From Agromyces albus (GTDB taxonomy: Bacteria > Actinomycetota > Actinomycetes > Actinomycetales > Microbacteriaceae), in NCBI RefSeq assembly GCF_030815405.1, contig NZ_JAUSWX010000001.1, positions 3,286,001 through 3,350,000 of the forward strand: a stretch of 64,000 nucleotides of DNA. Direction: 5' to 3'. The stretch's first letter is position 1. Every line of letters begins with the position of its first letter. The notes under the pieces are model-generated. The model searched no databases and was not told the origin of the DNA. It saw only the letters and a list, made by a program, of their open reading frames with translations. Below, one piece after another: positions 49,751 through 57,836 of this stretch. The position numbers were made by a program, and so were the translations under genes.

Positions 49751-50980
49751 ATGACCAGCCCACTCACCGCGGCCCCGGCCGCCCTGACACTACCGAACGG
49801 CCGCCCCGCGGCCGAGGGCTGGACGCTCGACCCGAACACGGTGCACCTCAACCACGGCTCGTTCGGCGCGGTGCCGCTCGTCGCCCAGGAGCGGCAGAAC
49901 GCCCTGCGCGCCGAGATGGACTCGGCGCCCGTGGCCTGGTTCCCCGCGCTGCCCTCGATGGTGGGCGCGGCCCGCGCCGACATCGCCGCCTTCCTCGGGG
50001 TCGCCCCTGACGCCACGGCGCTCGTGCCGAACGCGAGCGGCGGGGCGAGCGTCGTGTTCTCGAGCCTCCCGGTCGAGCGCGGGCTCGAGATCGTCGTGAC
50101 CGACCACGGCTACGGCGCAGTCACCATGGGCGCCGAACGACTCGCCCGCCGCTGGGGCGGAGTCGTGCGAACCGCGCACATCCCGCTCGGCGCGACCGCG
50201 CTCGAGGCGCACGAGGCTGTCGTCGCCGAGCTCACGCCGCGCACCGGGCTCCTCGTCGTCGACCACATCACGTCGCCGACGGCCCGGTTGCTGCCGGTCG
50301 AGTCGATCGCGGCCGAGGCCCGTCGCCGCGGCATCCCCACGCTCGTCGACGGTGCGCACGTGCCGGGTCTCTACGACGCCCCGCTCGACGGACTCGAGTG
50401 CGACTTCTGGATCGGCAACCTGCACAAATTCGCCTGCGCTCCTCGCGGCACGTCGGTGCTCGTCGCGGGAAGCCGCCTCAAGCACGAGCTCTACCCACTC
50501 ATCGACTCGTGGGGGGCGCCGTACGGATTCCCCGAGCGCTTCGACACCCAGGGCACGCTCGACCTCACGAGCTACCTCGCCACGCCCGCGTCGCTCGAGT
50601 TCATCGAGGCGAGCTGGGGCTGGGGCGCCGTCCGCGCCTACATGTCGGAGCTCGCCGACTACGCCGAGCACACGATCGCCGAGGCCTTTGCGGCGATCAC
50701 CGGTGAGGACCACCTCGTCGGCGTCGGCATGCCGGTGAACGCGCTACGGCTCGTGCGACTGCCCGACGGCATCGCCACGAACCACGCCGACGCCGACGCC
50801 CTGCGCGACCGGGTGCTCGCCGAGCTCGGAGTTGAGGCCGCGTTCACGAGCTTCGACGGGGTCGGCTACTTCCGGCTCTCGACCCACGTGTACAACACGA
50901 CGGCCGACTTCGACCACTTCGCCGAGCGCTGCGTGCCGGCGCTCAGCGAGTGGGCGCACGAGCAGTCCCGCGCCCACTGA
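49751..50980 (+). CDS. Class V aminotransferase-fold PLP enzyme (isopenicillin-N-epimerase-like)
   Basis: This is a 409-residue fold-type I PLP enzyme. VHLNHGSFGAVP is typical of CefD-like members, VVDHITSPTARLLPVE and PTLVDGAHVPG follow, and the PLP-binding Lys is in WIGNLHKFACAPRG. Relatives include isopenicillin N epimerase, ergothioneine EgtE and cysteine desulfurases, so epimerase, lyase or desulfurase activity are all possible. It heads the operon with the ABC importer, so it may act on the imported compound. Divergent from the GntR regulator. Confidence 0.85.
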   Translation: MTSPLTAAPAALTLPNGRPAAEGWTLDPNTVHLNHGSFGAVPLVAQERQNALRAEMDSAPVAWFPALPSMVGAARADIAAFLGVAPDATALVPNASGGASVVFSSLPVERGLEIVVTDHGYGAVTMGAERLARRWGGVVRTAHIPLGATALEAHEAVVAELTPRTGLLVVDHITSPTARLLPVESIAAEARRRGIPTLVDGAHVPGLYDAPLDGLECDFWIGNLHKFACAPRGTSVLVAGSRLKHELYPLIDSWGAPYGFPERFDTQGTLDLTSYLATPASLEFIEASWGWGAVRAYMSELADYAEHTIAEAFAAITGEDHLVGVGMPVNALRLVRLPDGIATNHADADALRDRVLAELGVEAAFTSFDGVGYFRLSTHVYNTTADFDHFAERCVPALSEWAHEQSRAH

Positions 50981-51035
50981 GCTCCATCGGCACTCCACCC
51001 CTGCACCATTCATCCCCCACGAAAAGAGGAAAGCT

Positions 51036-52334
51036 GTGGCTCACAAGAAGTCAATGGCCGGTCTCGGCCTCGGGCTCGTCGCCGCGCTCGCACTGTCCGG
51101 ATGCTCCGGCGAGGCGAGCGACGGAAGCGTCACCCTCCAGATGGTCGAGAGCCTGACGAACCCGGCCCGAACCGAGGTGCTGGACGAGCTCATCGGCCAG
51201 TTCGAGGAGGAGAATCCCGGCATCACGGTGGAGCTCGTCTCGCCGCCGACCGACCAGGCCGACCAGAAGATCCAGCAGATGCTGCAGGCCGGCGAGGGCA
51301 TTGACGTCGTCGAGGTGCGCGACATCACCGTCGGGCCGTTCTCGACGAACGGCTGGCTCGCCGACATGTCGGCCGAGCTCGAGGACTGGGACGGCTGGGC
51401 GAACCTCACCGAGAACGCCGCGAAGTACGCGACGAACGCCGAGGGCAAGACGTACTACGTGCCCTACGGCTTCTACGGCCTCAGCCTCTTCTACCGCACC
51501 GACCTCATCGAGGAAGCCGGCTTCGACGCTCCGCCCGCGAGCTGGGAGGAGCTGCTCGAGCAGGCGAGCGCGATCCAGGACCCCTCGAAGAACCAGTTCG
51601 GCTACGCGTTCCGCGGCGGCACCAACGCCAACTCCAACGTCGTCGTCGCGATCGAGGCCTACGTCGCCGACCAGATCGACCCCGACAACGCCTTCAAGCT
51701 CGAGAACGGCGACACGATCTTCTCCGCCCCCGAGGCCGCCGATGCACTCGAGACCTACTTCGAGCTCTTCGAGAAGGCGTCGCCGCCGTCATCCGTCGCG
51801 TGGGGATACCCCGAGATGGTCGAGGGCTTCTCGAACGGGTCGACGGCATTCCTTCTGCAGGACCCCGAGGTCATCGCGACCGTCGAGCAGTCCGCCGCGC
51901 TGAAGGCAGACCAGTGGACGACCGCGCCCCTGCTCACCGGCCCGACCGGCAAGGCGATCCAGCCGATGGCCACCGCGGGCTGGGGAACCGCCGAGTCGAG
52001 CGAGCACAAGGCCGAGGCCGCCAAGCTCATCGCGTTCCTCTCGGAGGGCGAGGCGTCGACGACCTTCACCGAGAAGAACAGCCTCGTGCCGATCCTGAAG
52101 GATGCCGCCGAGAGCGACTTCTCCAAGACCGGCGCCTGGGCGAGCTACGTGACCATGAACGAGAACCCCGACACCTACATCACGGCCGTGCAACCGCGCG
52201 ACTCGAGCTGGTGGACCGAGTGGATCCAGAAGTCCGACGCCGAGGTGCAGCAGGTGCTCATCGGGCAGATGACGCAGCAGGAGCTCCTCGAGAGCTGGGA
52301 TGCGTACTGGGTCGACAAGTGGAAGAACAACTAG
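51036..52334 (+). CDS. ABC transporter extracellular solute-binding lipoprotein (family 1, sugar type)
   Basis: This is a 432-residue carbohydrate-type binding protein. The signal MAGLGLGLVAALALSGCSGE ends in lipobox LSGC. GITVELVSPPTDQADQKIQQ and the Trp/Tyr-rich middle (YYVPYGFYGLSLFYRTD) fit family 1 solute-binding proteins for oligosaccharides or glycerol phosphate. GAGG lies before the GTG at 51036. It follows the PLP enzyme by 55 nt and is followed by two permeases. A nitrogen-containing or amino-sugar ligand would fit the PLP enzyme, but that is inference. Confidence 0.92.
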   Translation: MAHKKSMAGLGLGLVAALALSGCSGEASDGSVTLQMVESLTNPARTEVLDELIGQFEEENPGITVELVSPPTDQADQKIQQMLQAGEGIDVVEVRDITVGPFSTNGWLADMSAELEDWDGWANLTENAAKYATNAEGKTYYVPYGFYGLSLFYRTDLIEEAGFDAPPASWEELLEQASAIQDPSKNQFGYAFRGGTNANSNVVVAIEAYVADQIDPDNAFKLENGDTIFSAPEAADALETYFELFEKASPPSSVAWGYPEMVEGFSNGSTAFLLQDPEVIATVEQSAALKADQWTTAPLLTGPTGKAIQPMATAGWGTAESSEHKAEAAKLIAFLSEGEASTTFTEKNSLVPILKDAAESDFSKTGAWASYVTMNENPDTYITAVQPRDSSWWTEWIQKSDAEVQQVLIGQMTQQELLESWDAYWVDKWKNN

Positions 52335-52346
52335 GCGATCCCTGCC

Positions 52347-53336
52347 ATGACTCGCACACCGATTGACACCGTGGGGCGCCCGTCCAGCCGGGCGGGCGCC
52401 CCCGCGGAGCGCCCGTCCGCTCAGGCGGGCGCTCCGCGGGCCGGCGGCAGGAAGCGCGCGTTCACGACGCGCAAGGGCTTCGCGATCCTCGGATTCCTCG
52501 CCCCGGCGATGCTCTTCGTCTCCGTGTTCATCTACTACCCGATGATCTCGGGGAGCCAGATGGCGTTCCGCAACTGGAACCTCACGAACCTCACCGACAC
52601 CTCGTGGGTCGGCTTCAAGAACTTCGAGGCGATCTTCGCCAACCCCGTGTTCTACACCGTGCTCGGCAACACGCTCCTCTGGGTGCTGGGCTCGATCATC
52701 CCCCAGCTCGTCATCGGCTTCGCGATCGCCCTCTGGCTGCGTCGCAAGTTCCGGTTCCGCGGCGTCTACCAGGCGCTCATCTTCTTCCCGTGGGCGATCT
52801 CGGGCTTCCTCATCGGCATCCTGTTCCGCTGGATGTTCAACAGCGAGTTCGGCGTCGTCAACGACCTGCTCGCCAAGGCCGGCCTCATCGACTCGCCCAT
52901 TCCGTGGCTCGCCGAGCCCGGCAGCGCCATGACCGCCGTGATCATCGCGAACATCTGGTACGGCGTCACGTTCTTCGCGATCATGATCCTCGCGGCCCTC
53001 CAGTCGGTGCCCGACGACCTCTTCGAGGCCGCTGCGCTCGACGGCGCCGGCAAGGTGCGCACGCTCTTCCAGATCACGATCCCGTACATCCGCACGACGC
53101 TCGCGCTGACGATCCTGCTGCGTGTGATCTGGATCTTCAACTTCCCCGACATCATCTGGGCGATGACGGGCGGCGGGCCCGCGAACCAGACGCACATCGT
53201 GACGACGTGGATGATCAACACGACCCAGCGCGGCGACTACGGGCAGGCCTCCGCCATCGGCCTCATCGTCGTCGGTATCCTCCTCGTGTTCTCGGCCTTC
53301 TACCTGATGGCGATCCGAGAGAAGAAGGACGCCTGA
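52347..53336 (+). CDS. ABC transporter permease (MalF/UgpA-type)
   Basis: This is the first of two permeases, 329 residues with six helices. GFLAPAMLFVSVFIYYPMI is helix 1; the EAA loop reads DDLFEAAALDGAGKVRTLFQ. The N-terminal 45 residues are disordered, Pro/Arg/Ala-rich and encoded by two GC-rich hairpins (52373-52440), so the true start could be later. It follows the binding-protein gene by 12 nt. Confidence 0.92.
   Translation: MTRTPIDTVGRPSSRAGAPAERPSAQAGAPRAGGRKRAFTTRKGFAILGFLAPAMLFVSVFIYYPMISGSQMAFRNWNLTNLTDTSWVGFKNFEAIFANPVFYTVLGNTLLWVLGSIIPQLVIGFAIALWLRRKFRFRGVYQALIFFPWAISGFLIGILFRWMFNSEFGVVNDLLAKAGLIDSPIPWLAEPGSAMTAVIIANIWYGVTFFAIMILAALQSVPDDLFEAAALDGAGKVRTLFQITIPYIRTTLALTILLRVIWIFNFPDIIWAMTGGGPANQTHIVTTWMINTTQRGDYGQASAIGLIVVGILLVFSAFYLMAIREKKDA
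52373..52440 (+). promoter_or_regulatory. Two tandem strong hairpins over the permease 5' end
   Basis: Hairpin one has 10-bp arms (52373-52382 and 52393-52402), hairpin two has 15-bp perfect arms (52401-52415 and 52426-52440); each has a 10-nt loop starting TCC. They sit just after the binding-protein gene and probably lower or terminate part of the transcription, so that binding protein is made in excess over permeases. Confidence 0.7.
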
Positions 53337-53338
53337 GC

Positions 53339-54175
53339 ATGATCAACACGGAAACGAACCCGGCCCGCGTCATCCGCGTCGTCGTGCTGGCCCTCTGGCT
53401 CGTGATCACGGTCTTCCCGCTCTACTGGATCACGATCACCTCGCTCAAGGAGCCGGGCGCGATCTTCAGCTACCCGCTGACCTATTGGCCCGAGGCGATC
53501 TCGCTCGAGAATTACGTCGGGCTCTTCGAGAAGGCCCAGTTCGGCACGTACCTCGGCAACAGCCTGCTCGTTGCGACGGTCGCGGCATCCGTCGCCACCC
53601 TGATCTCGATGCTCTCGGCGTACGTGCTCGCTCGGTTCGAGTTCCGCAGCAAGGGCGCCCTGATGATGGCGTTCCTCGTGACGCAGATGATCCCGGCGTT
53701 CATCGCGCTCGGCCCGCTGTACCTGCTGATGACCCAGCTGAAGCTCGTCGACAACAAGTTCGGGCTGATCCTCATCTACATCGCCGTGTGCATCCCGTTC
53801 TGCACCGTGATGCTCCGCGGATTCTTCGCCAACGTGCCCGACGCGCTCGAGGAGGCGGCGATGATCGACGGATGCTCGCGCATCGGCGCGCTCTTCCGCG
53901 TGATCGTTCCCGTCATGAAGCCCGGCATCGTGGCGGCGTTCATCTTCAACTTCGTGAACTGCTGGAACGAGCTGTTCCTCTCGGTGACGCTCATGAACCG
54001 CGACCAGAACAAGACGATCCCCACCGCGCTCAACGGGTTCATCACGAGCTACAACATCGACTGGGGCTCGATGTCGGCCGCCGCCGTGCTCACGATCATC
54101 CCGACCATGGTGCTGTTCGCCTTCGCGAGCCGGTACATCGTGCAGGGCCTCACCGCCGGCGCTGTCAAGGGATGA
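53339..54175 (+). CDS. ABC transporter permease (MalG/UgpE-type)
   Basis: This is the second permease, 278 residues. VVVLALWLVITVFPLYWITI is helix 1, and the EAA loop reads VPDALEEAAMIDGCSRIGAL. It starts 2 nt after the upstream stop. The operon has no ATPase gene, so it must borrow a shared MsiK-type ATPase encoded elsewhere, as is common for actinobacterial sugar importers. Confidence 0.93.
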   Translation: MINTETNPARVIRVVVLALWLVITVFPLYWITITSLKEPGAIFSYPLTYWPEAISLENYVGLFEKAQFGTYLGNSLLVATVAASVATLISMLSAYVLARFEFRSKGALMMAFLVTQMIPAFIALGPLYLLMTQLKLVDNKFGLILIYIAVCIPFCTVMLRGFFANVPDALEEAAMIDGCSRIGALFRVIVPVMKPGIVAAFIFNFVNCWNELFLSVTLMNRDQNKTIPTALNGFITSYNIDWGSMSAAAVLTIIPTMVLFAFASRYIVQGLTAGAVKG

Positions 54176-54206
54176 CCGCAGCCCGCCGCCCGTTCGGCGC
54201 CCGGCC

Positions 54207-54218
54207 TACACTGAGGTC
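54207..54218 (+). promoter_or_regulatory. Leaderless -10 box TACACT of purC
   Basis: TACACT (54207-54212) ends 6 nt before the purC GTG. Confidence 0.5.
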
Positions 54219-55163
54219 GTGAGCGAAACCATCGACGGCTGGACCCACGTCTACTCGGGCAAGGTGCGCGACCTCTACGTGCCGACCAAGATGATCGACG
54301 ACGACGACAGCTGGACCGGCGACCCGCTGCGCCAGTCGCCCGTCGTGCTGGTCGTCGCGAGCGATCGCGTGAGTGCGTTCGACGAGGTGCTGAGCCCCGC
54401 GATCCCCGGCAAGGGCGCAATGCTCACGAAGCTCACCCGCTGGTGGTTCGACCAGCTTCCCGAGATGCCGAACCACCTGGCGCATCCGCTCGACGACCGT
54501 CTCGAGGCGCTCGAGCTGCCCGAGGTGCCGGCCGAACTCGCCGATCGGGCGACCCTCTGCCGCACGCTCGACATGTTCCCCATCGAGTGCGTCGTGCGCG
54601 GCTTCATCACGGGCGGCGGCTGGAAGGAGTACCAGGAGACCGGGGCCATCGGTGGCATCCCGCTGCCCGAGGGACTCTCGAACGGCGACCGCCTGCCTGA
54701 GCCCATCTTCACGCCCGCGTGGAAGGCGCCGCTCGGCGAGCACGATGAGAACATCTCGTTCGAGCGCACCGTCGAGATCGTCGGCGAGACCGTCGCCGAG
54801 CAATTGCGCGAGCTCTCGCTCGAGATCTTCGAGCACGCGTCGGCGATCGCCGAGCAGCGCGGCCTCATCCTCGCCGACACGAAGTTCGAGTTCGGCGCCG
54901 ACCGCACCATCGGCATCGTGACGCTCGCCGACGAGGTGCTCACCTCCGACTCGAGCCGGTACTGGGATGCCGAGGCGTACGCGACGGCAGAGACCCCCGA
55001 GCTGCGCATGGCGAGCTTCGACAAGCAGATCGTGCGCGACTGGCTCGCCGCGAACTGGGATCCAGAGGCCGTCGAAGAGCCGCCGACGCTTCCGCACGAG
55101 ATCGTCGAGCAGACGGCCGAGCGGTATCGGGCGCTCGTCGACCGGCTGACGCAGGGCGGGTAG
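54219..55163 (+). CDS. purC: Phosphoribosylaminoimidazole-succinocarboxamide synthase PurC
   Basis: PurC joins aspartate to CAIR with ATP. It has 314 residues, the longer form. VYSGKVRDLYVP, VASDRVSAFDEVLS, IPGKGAMLTKLTRWWF, IECVVRGFITGGGWKEY, LILADTKFEFG and SFDKQIVRDWLAANW are diagnostic. It starts at GTG 54219, 43 nt after the ABC permease stop, with its own leaderless promoter. Confidence 0.96.
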   Translation: MSETIDGWTHVYSGKVRDLYVPTKMIDDDDSWTGDPLRQSPVVLVVASDRVSAFDEVLSPAIPGKGAMLTKLTRWWFDQLPEMPNHLAHPLDDRLEALELPEVPAELADRATLCRTLDMFPIECVVRGFITGGGWKEYQETGAIGGIPLPEGLSNGDRLPEPIFTPAWKAPLGEHDENISFERTVEIVGETVAEQLRELSLEIFEHASAIAEQRGLILADTKFEFGADRTIGIVTLADEVLTSDSSRYWDAEAYATAETPELRMASFDKQIVRDWLAANWDPEAVEEPPTLPHEIVEQTAERYRALVDRLTQGG

Positions 55164-55197
55164 TTCCGAGCGGGAATGCCGCGGCGGTGGCATCCGT

Positions 55198-55224
55198 TAT
55201 CATTAGTTGTGACTACAACCAATG
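55198..55224 (+). promoter_or_regulatory. -10 box and 24-bp palindrome over the VOC gene start
   Basis: Arms CATTAGTTGT (55201-55210) and ACAACCAATG (55215-55224) pair with one mismatch around GACT. TATCAT (55198-55203) is a likely -10, and the GTG start (55209) lies inside the palindrome. A repressor bound here would block a leaderless gene. The core GTTGT-GACT-ACAAC resembles MarR/HxlR-type operators; no such regulator is adjacent. Confidence 0.7.
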
Positions 55225-56105
55225 AGCGGCCGACGAGCGGGCTCCTCGCTGCCGACACGGGCATGGGCGCCGTGACGCTCCGGGTGGGCGACCTCGACGG
55301 CATGATCCGGTACTACCGCGAGGGCGTGACCCTCGAGTTGCTGCGCCACGACGGGCCGGTCGCGGTGCTCGGCCGCGGCTCGACGCCGATCGTCATCCTC
55401 GAGTTCGCCCCCGAGCTGAAGCATGCCGCTCCGCGCAGCGCCGGCCTCTTCCACACGGCGATCCTCTTCGATTCCCGCGAGGCGCTCGCGACGGCCGTCT
55501 ACTCGGTCGCCGCCAAGTATCCGGGAGCGTTCACCGGCAGCGCCGACCATCTCGTGAGCGAGGCGTTCTACTTCAACGACCCCGAAGGCAACGGCGTCGA
55601 GCTCTACTTCGACCGCGACCGTACCACGTGGAGCTGGACCCACGGCCAGCTCGAGATGGCCACGATGTTCCTCGACCCGAACAAGTACTTGCGCGCGAAC
55701 CTGACCGAGACGGCAGCGGATGCCGCGGCTGCGGGCACCGGGCTCGGCAGCGCCATCGTCGGCCACGTGCACCTGTCGGTCGGCGACGTCGCGAGTGCGC
55801 GCGAGTTCTACGTGGACCGCCTCGGCTTCGAGACCACGGCGGCCCTCGGATCGTCGGCGCTCTTCGTGAGCGCGGGCGGCTACCACCACCACATGGCCAT
55901 GAACACGTGGAACAGCGCAGGCGCCGGCAAGCGTGGCCTCGCGCTCGGCCTCGGCAAGGTCGAGATCGTCGTGCCCGGCGCAGACGACCTCGGCGAGCTC
56001 GGCGAACGGATGCGGCACTTCGGCGTTCCCACCCGTCACGACGGCCGCACGATCGCGTTCGACGACCCGTGGGCCAACCTCGTCGAGGTGCGCGCCGCCC
56101 GCTGA
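55209..56105 (+). CDS. VOC-superfamily dioxygenase (catechol-2,3-dioxygenase/CatE-like)
   Basis: This is a 298-residue protein with two glyoxalase-type halves. Metal ligands fit the family: GLFHTAILFDSR (first His), EGNGVELYFDR (Glu), VGHVHLSVGDV, the HHHMAMNTW patch, and a second end ANLVEVR. Such proteins act as ring-cleaving dioxygenases or thiol-dependent quinone detoxifiers. It starts at GTG 55209 in a palindromic operator and is convergent with a TetR gene. Confidence 0.85.
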   Translation: MTTTNERPTSGLLAADTGMGAVTLRVGDLDGMIRYYREGVTLELLRHDGPVAVLGRGSTPIVILEFAPELKHAAPRSAGLFHTAILFDSREALATAVYSVAAKYPGAFTGSADHLVSEAFYFNDPEGNGVELYFDRDRTTWSWTHGQLEMATMFLDPNKYLRANLTETAADAAAAGTGLGSAIVGHVHLSVGDVASAREFYVDRLGFETTAALGSSALFVSAGGYHHHMAMNTWNSAGAGKRGLALGLGKVEIVVPGADDLGELGERMRHFGVPTRHDGRTIAFDDPWANLVEVRAAR

Positions 56106-56112
56106 GGCAGCT

Positions 56113-56751
56113 CTACGGCGCGCTGCGCGCGTGCGTCATCCGGTGGAAGTCCTCGAAGTCCTGGGAGACGCCGGGCAGCGGCGTCGAGTCGGGGCGCGCC
56201 CGGAGTCCGTCGAGGATGATGGCGAGCTGGCGGCGCCAGTAGGGCAGGTAGTCTCCGCCGAACTGCCCGAGCGAGCCGAGCATGTTGACGAGCACGTTGA
56301 GGTCGACGCCGGAGACGTCTGGGCGGAGCGAGCCCTCGCGCTTGGCACGCTCGACGAACTCCTCGATCGCCGACTCGAACTCGAGGCCCGGACGATGCTC
56401 GGGATCGAGTTCGGCGACGCGGCGCATGACGGCGGGCAGATACGGCGAGGAGGCGACCCACTCGCCGAGCCGCTCCACGAAGAGCTCGACCGAACGCCAG
56501 CCGGTGGGCGCCCCGAGGATCTCGGGGGCGAGGCTGTGGAACATCTCGATGGAGGAATCGTAGAGCTCGCGAATGAGCGCATCGCGCGTGGGGAAGTGCC
56601 GGTAGAGCGTGCCGGCGCCTACTCCGGCGCGCAAGGCGAGCTCGTCGAAGGGCGCTTGGATGCCGCGCTCGGCGAACAGGATGCGCGCCTCCGCCAGGAT
56701 CCGCTCGTGGTTGCGCTGCGCGTCACGACGCGGTGTTGCGCTCGAGTTCAC
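56113..56751 (-). CDS. TetR-family transcriptional regulator
   Basis: This is a 212-residue regulator starting at GTG. The DNA-binding block reads ILAEARILFAERGIQAPFDE, then AGVGAGTLYRHFPTRDAL, followed by a TetR_C SbtR-like domain (LNVLVNMLGSLGQFGGD). It is convergent with the VOC gene (7 bp between stops) and divergent from kynA; its target could be either or itself. It does not sit next to the palindrome at 55201-55224. Confidence 0.88.
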   Translation of the reverse strand: MNSSATPRRDAQRNHERILAEARILFAERGIQAPFDELALRAGVGAGTLYRHFPTRDALIRELYDSSIEMFHSLAPEILGAPTGWRSVELFVERLGEWVASSPYLPAVMRRVAELDPEHRPGLEFESAIEEFVERAKREGSLRPDVSGVDLNVLVNMLGSLGQFGGDYLPYWRRQLAIILDGLRARPDSTPLPGVSQDFEDFHRMTHARSAP

Positions 56752-56844
56752 ACCCTCACCGTACTGCCGACTACGATACGGAGAGCATCCTCCGCACCAT
56801 TTGTCTGCGGGGGATGGCCGCTCGTTCGGGGGAGCTGAGCGGCA

Positions 56845-56882
56845 GATGCCCTGCCGGCTGCAACCCGCGCCGGCAGGGCATC
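56845..56882. promoter_or_regulatory. Strong hairpin in the TetR-kynA divergent gap
   Basis: Perfect 14-bp arms GATGCCCTGCCGGC (56845-56858) and complement (56869-56882), 10-nt loop, with possible extra pairing of GCAGA/TCTGC outside. It stands upstream of both genes, so it is not an ordinary terminator; insulation or a regulator site is possible. Confidence 0.55.
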
Positions 56883-56898
56883 CCCGTATCTGCGCCCA

Positions 56899-56927
56899 TT
56901 CGGGGAACGAGTGCGCGCGGCTAGGCT
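56899..56927 (+). promoter_or_regulatory. Leaderless kynA promoter, TTCGGG-N17-TAGGCT
   Basis: TTCGGG (56899-56904), 17 nt, TAGGCT (56922-56927), then 6 nt to the GTG start of kynA. No ribosome site is present, as expected for a leaderless mRNA. Confidence 0.55.
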
Positions 56928-56933
56928 GAAGTC

Positions 56934-57833
56934 GTGGCCCAACCCGCCGAACAACCCGAACCCAGCGACGACGCCGAGCAGCCCGTCATCGGCAACACGC
57001 GGCGCATCGAGGCATCCGTCGTCACCGACTTCAGCGACCGCATGAGCTACGGCGGCTACCTCGACCTGCCCACGCTGCTCTCGGCGCAACGACCGATCAG
57101 CCGGCCCGAGCACCACGACGAACTGCTGTTCATCATCCAGCACCAGACCACCGAGCTGTGGCTGAAGCTCGTGCTGCACGAGCTCGAGACGGCGCGCGAC
57201 CTGCTGCGGGCCGACGAGCTCGCGCCGGCGCTCAAGTGCATCGCCCGCGTGAAGCACATCCAGCGCACGCTCACCGAGCAGTGGTCGGTGCTCGCCACGC
57301 TGACGCCGACCGAGTACGGCCAGTTCCGCGGCGTGCTCGGCAACGCGAGCGGGTTCCAGTCGTACCAGTACCGTGCGGTCGAGTTCGTACTCGGCAACAA
57401 GAACGAGCGCATGCTGCAGGTCTTCGAGGCCGACCCCATGGCGACCGCGATGCTCGAAGCGGCGCTCAAGACGCCGAGCCTCTACGACGAGTTCCTGCGG
57501 CTGCTGGCGCGGGCCGGATATCCGGTGCCCGACGAGGTGCTCGAGCGCGACGTCACCGCCGCGTGGACCTTCGTGCCCGAACTCGTGCCGATGTTCGGGC
57601 AGATCTACGCGAAACCCGATGAGCACTGGGCCGCCTACGAGACGTGCGAAGAGCTCGTCGACCTCGAAGACAACTTCCAGCTCTGGCGGTTCCGGCACCT
57701 GAAGACCGTCGAGCGCATCATCGGCTCGAAGACCGGCACCGGCGGTTCGAGCGGCGCCACCTTCCTCAAGCGCGCCCTCGAGCTCACGTTCTTCCCAGAG
57801 CTCTACGCCGTTCGAACCGAGATCCCCGGGTGA
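56934..57833 (+). CDS. kynA: Tryptophan 2,3-dioxygenase
   Basis: This heme enzyme opens the indole ring of L-tryptophan to N-formylkynurenine. It has 299 residues. MSYGGYLDLPTLLSAQRP, EHHDELLFIIQHQTTELWLK, FQSYQYRAVEFVLGNKN and TGGSSGATFLKRAL cover heme and substrate-binding regions. It starts the three-gene kynurenine operon; the next gene begins 3 nt after its stop. GTG start with a leaderless promoter. Confidence 0.96.
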   Translation: MAQPAEQPEPSDDAEQPVIGNTRRIEASVVTDFSDRMSYGGYLDLPTLLSAQRPISRPEHHDELLFIIQHQTTELWLKLVLHELETARDLLRADELAPALKCIARVKHIQRTLTEQWSVLATLTPTEYGQFRGVLGNASGFQSYQYRAVEFVLGNKNERMLQVFEADPMATAMLEAALKTPSLYDEFLRLLARAGYPVPDEVLERDVTAAWTFVPELVPMFGQIYAKPDEHWAAYETCEELVDLEDNFQLWRFRHLKTVERIIGSKTGTGGSSGATFLKRALELTFFPELYAVRTEIPG

Positions 57834-57836
57834 CGG

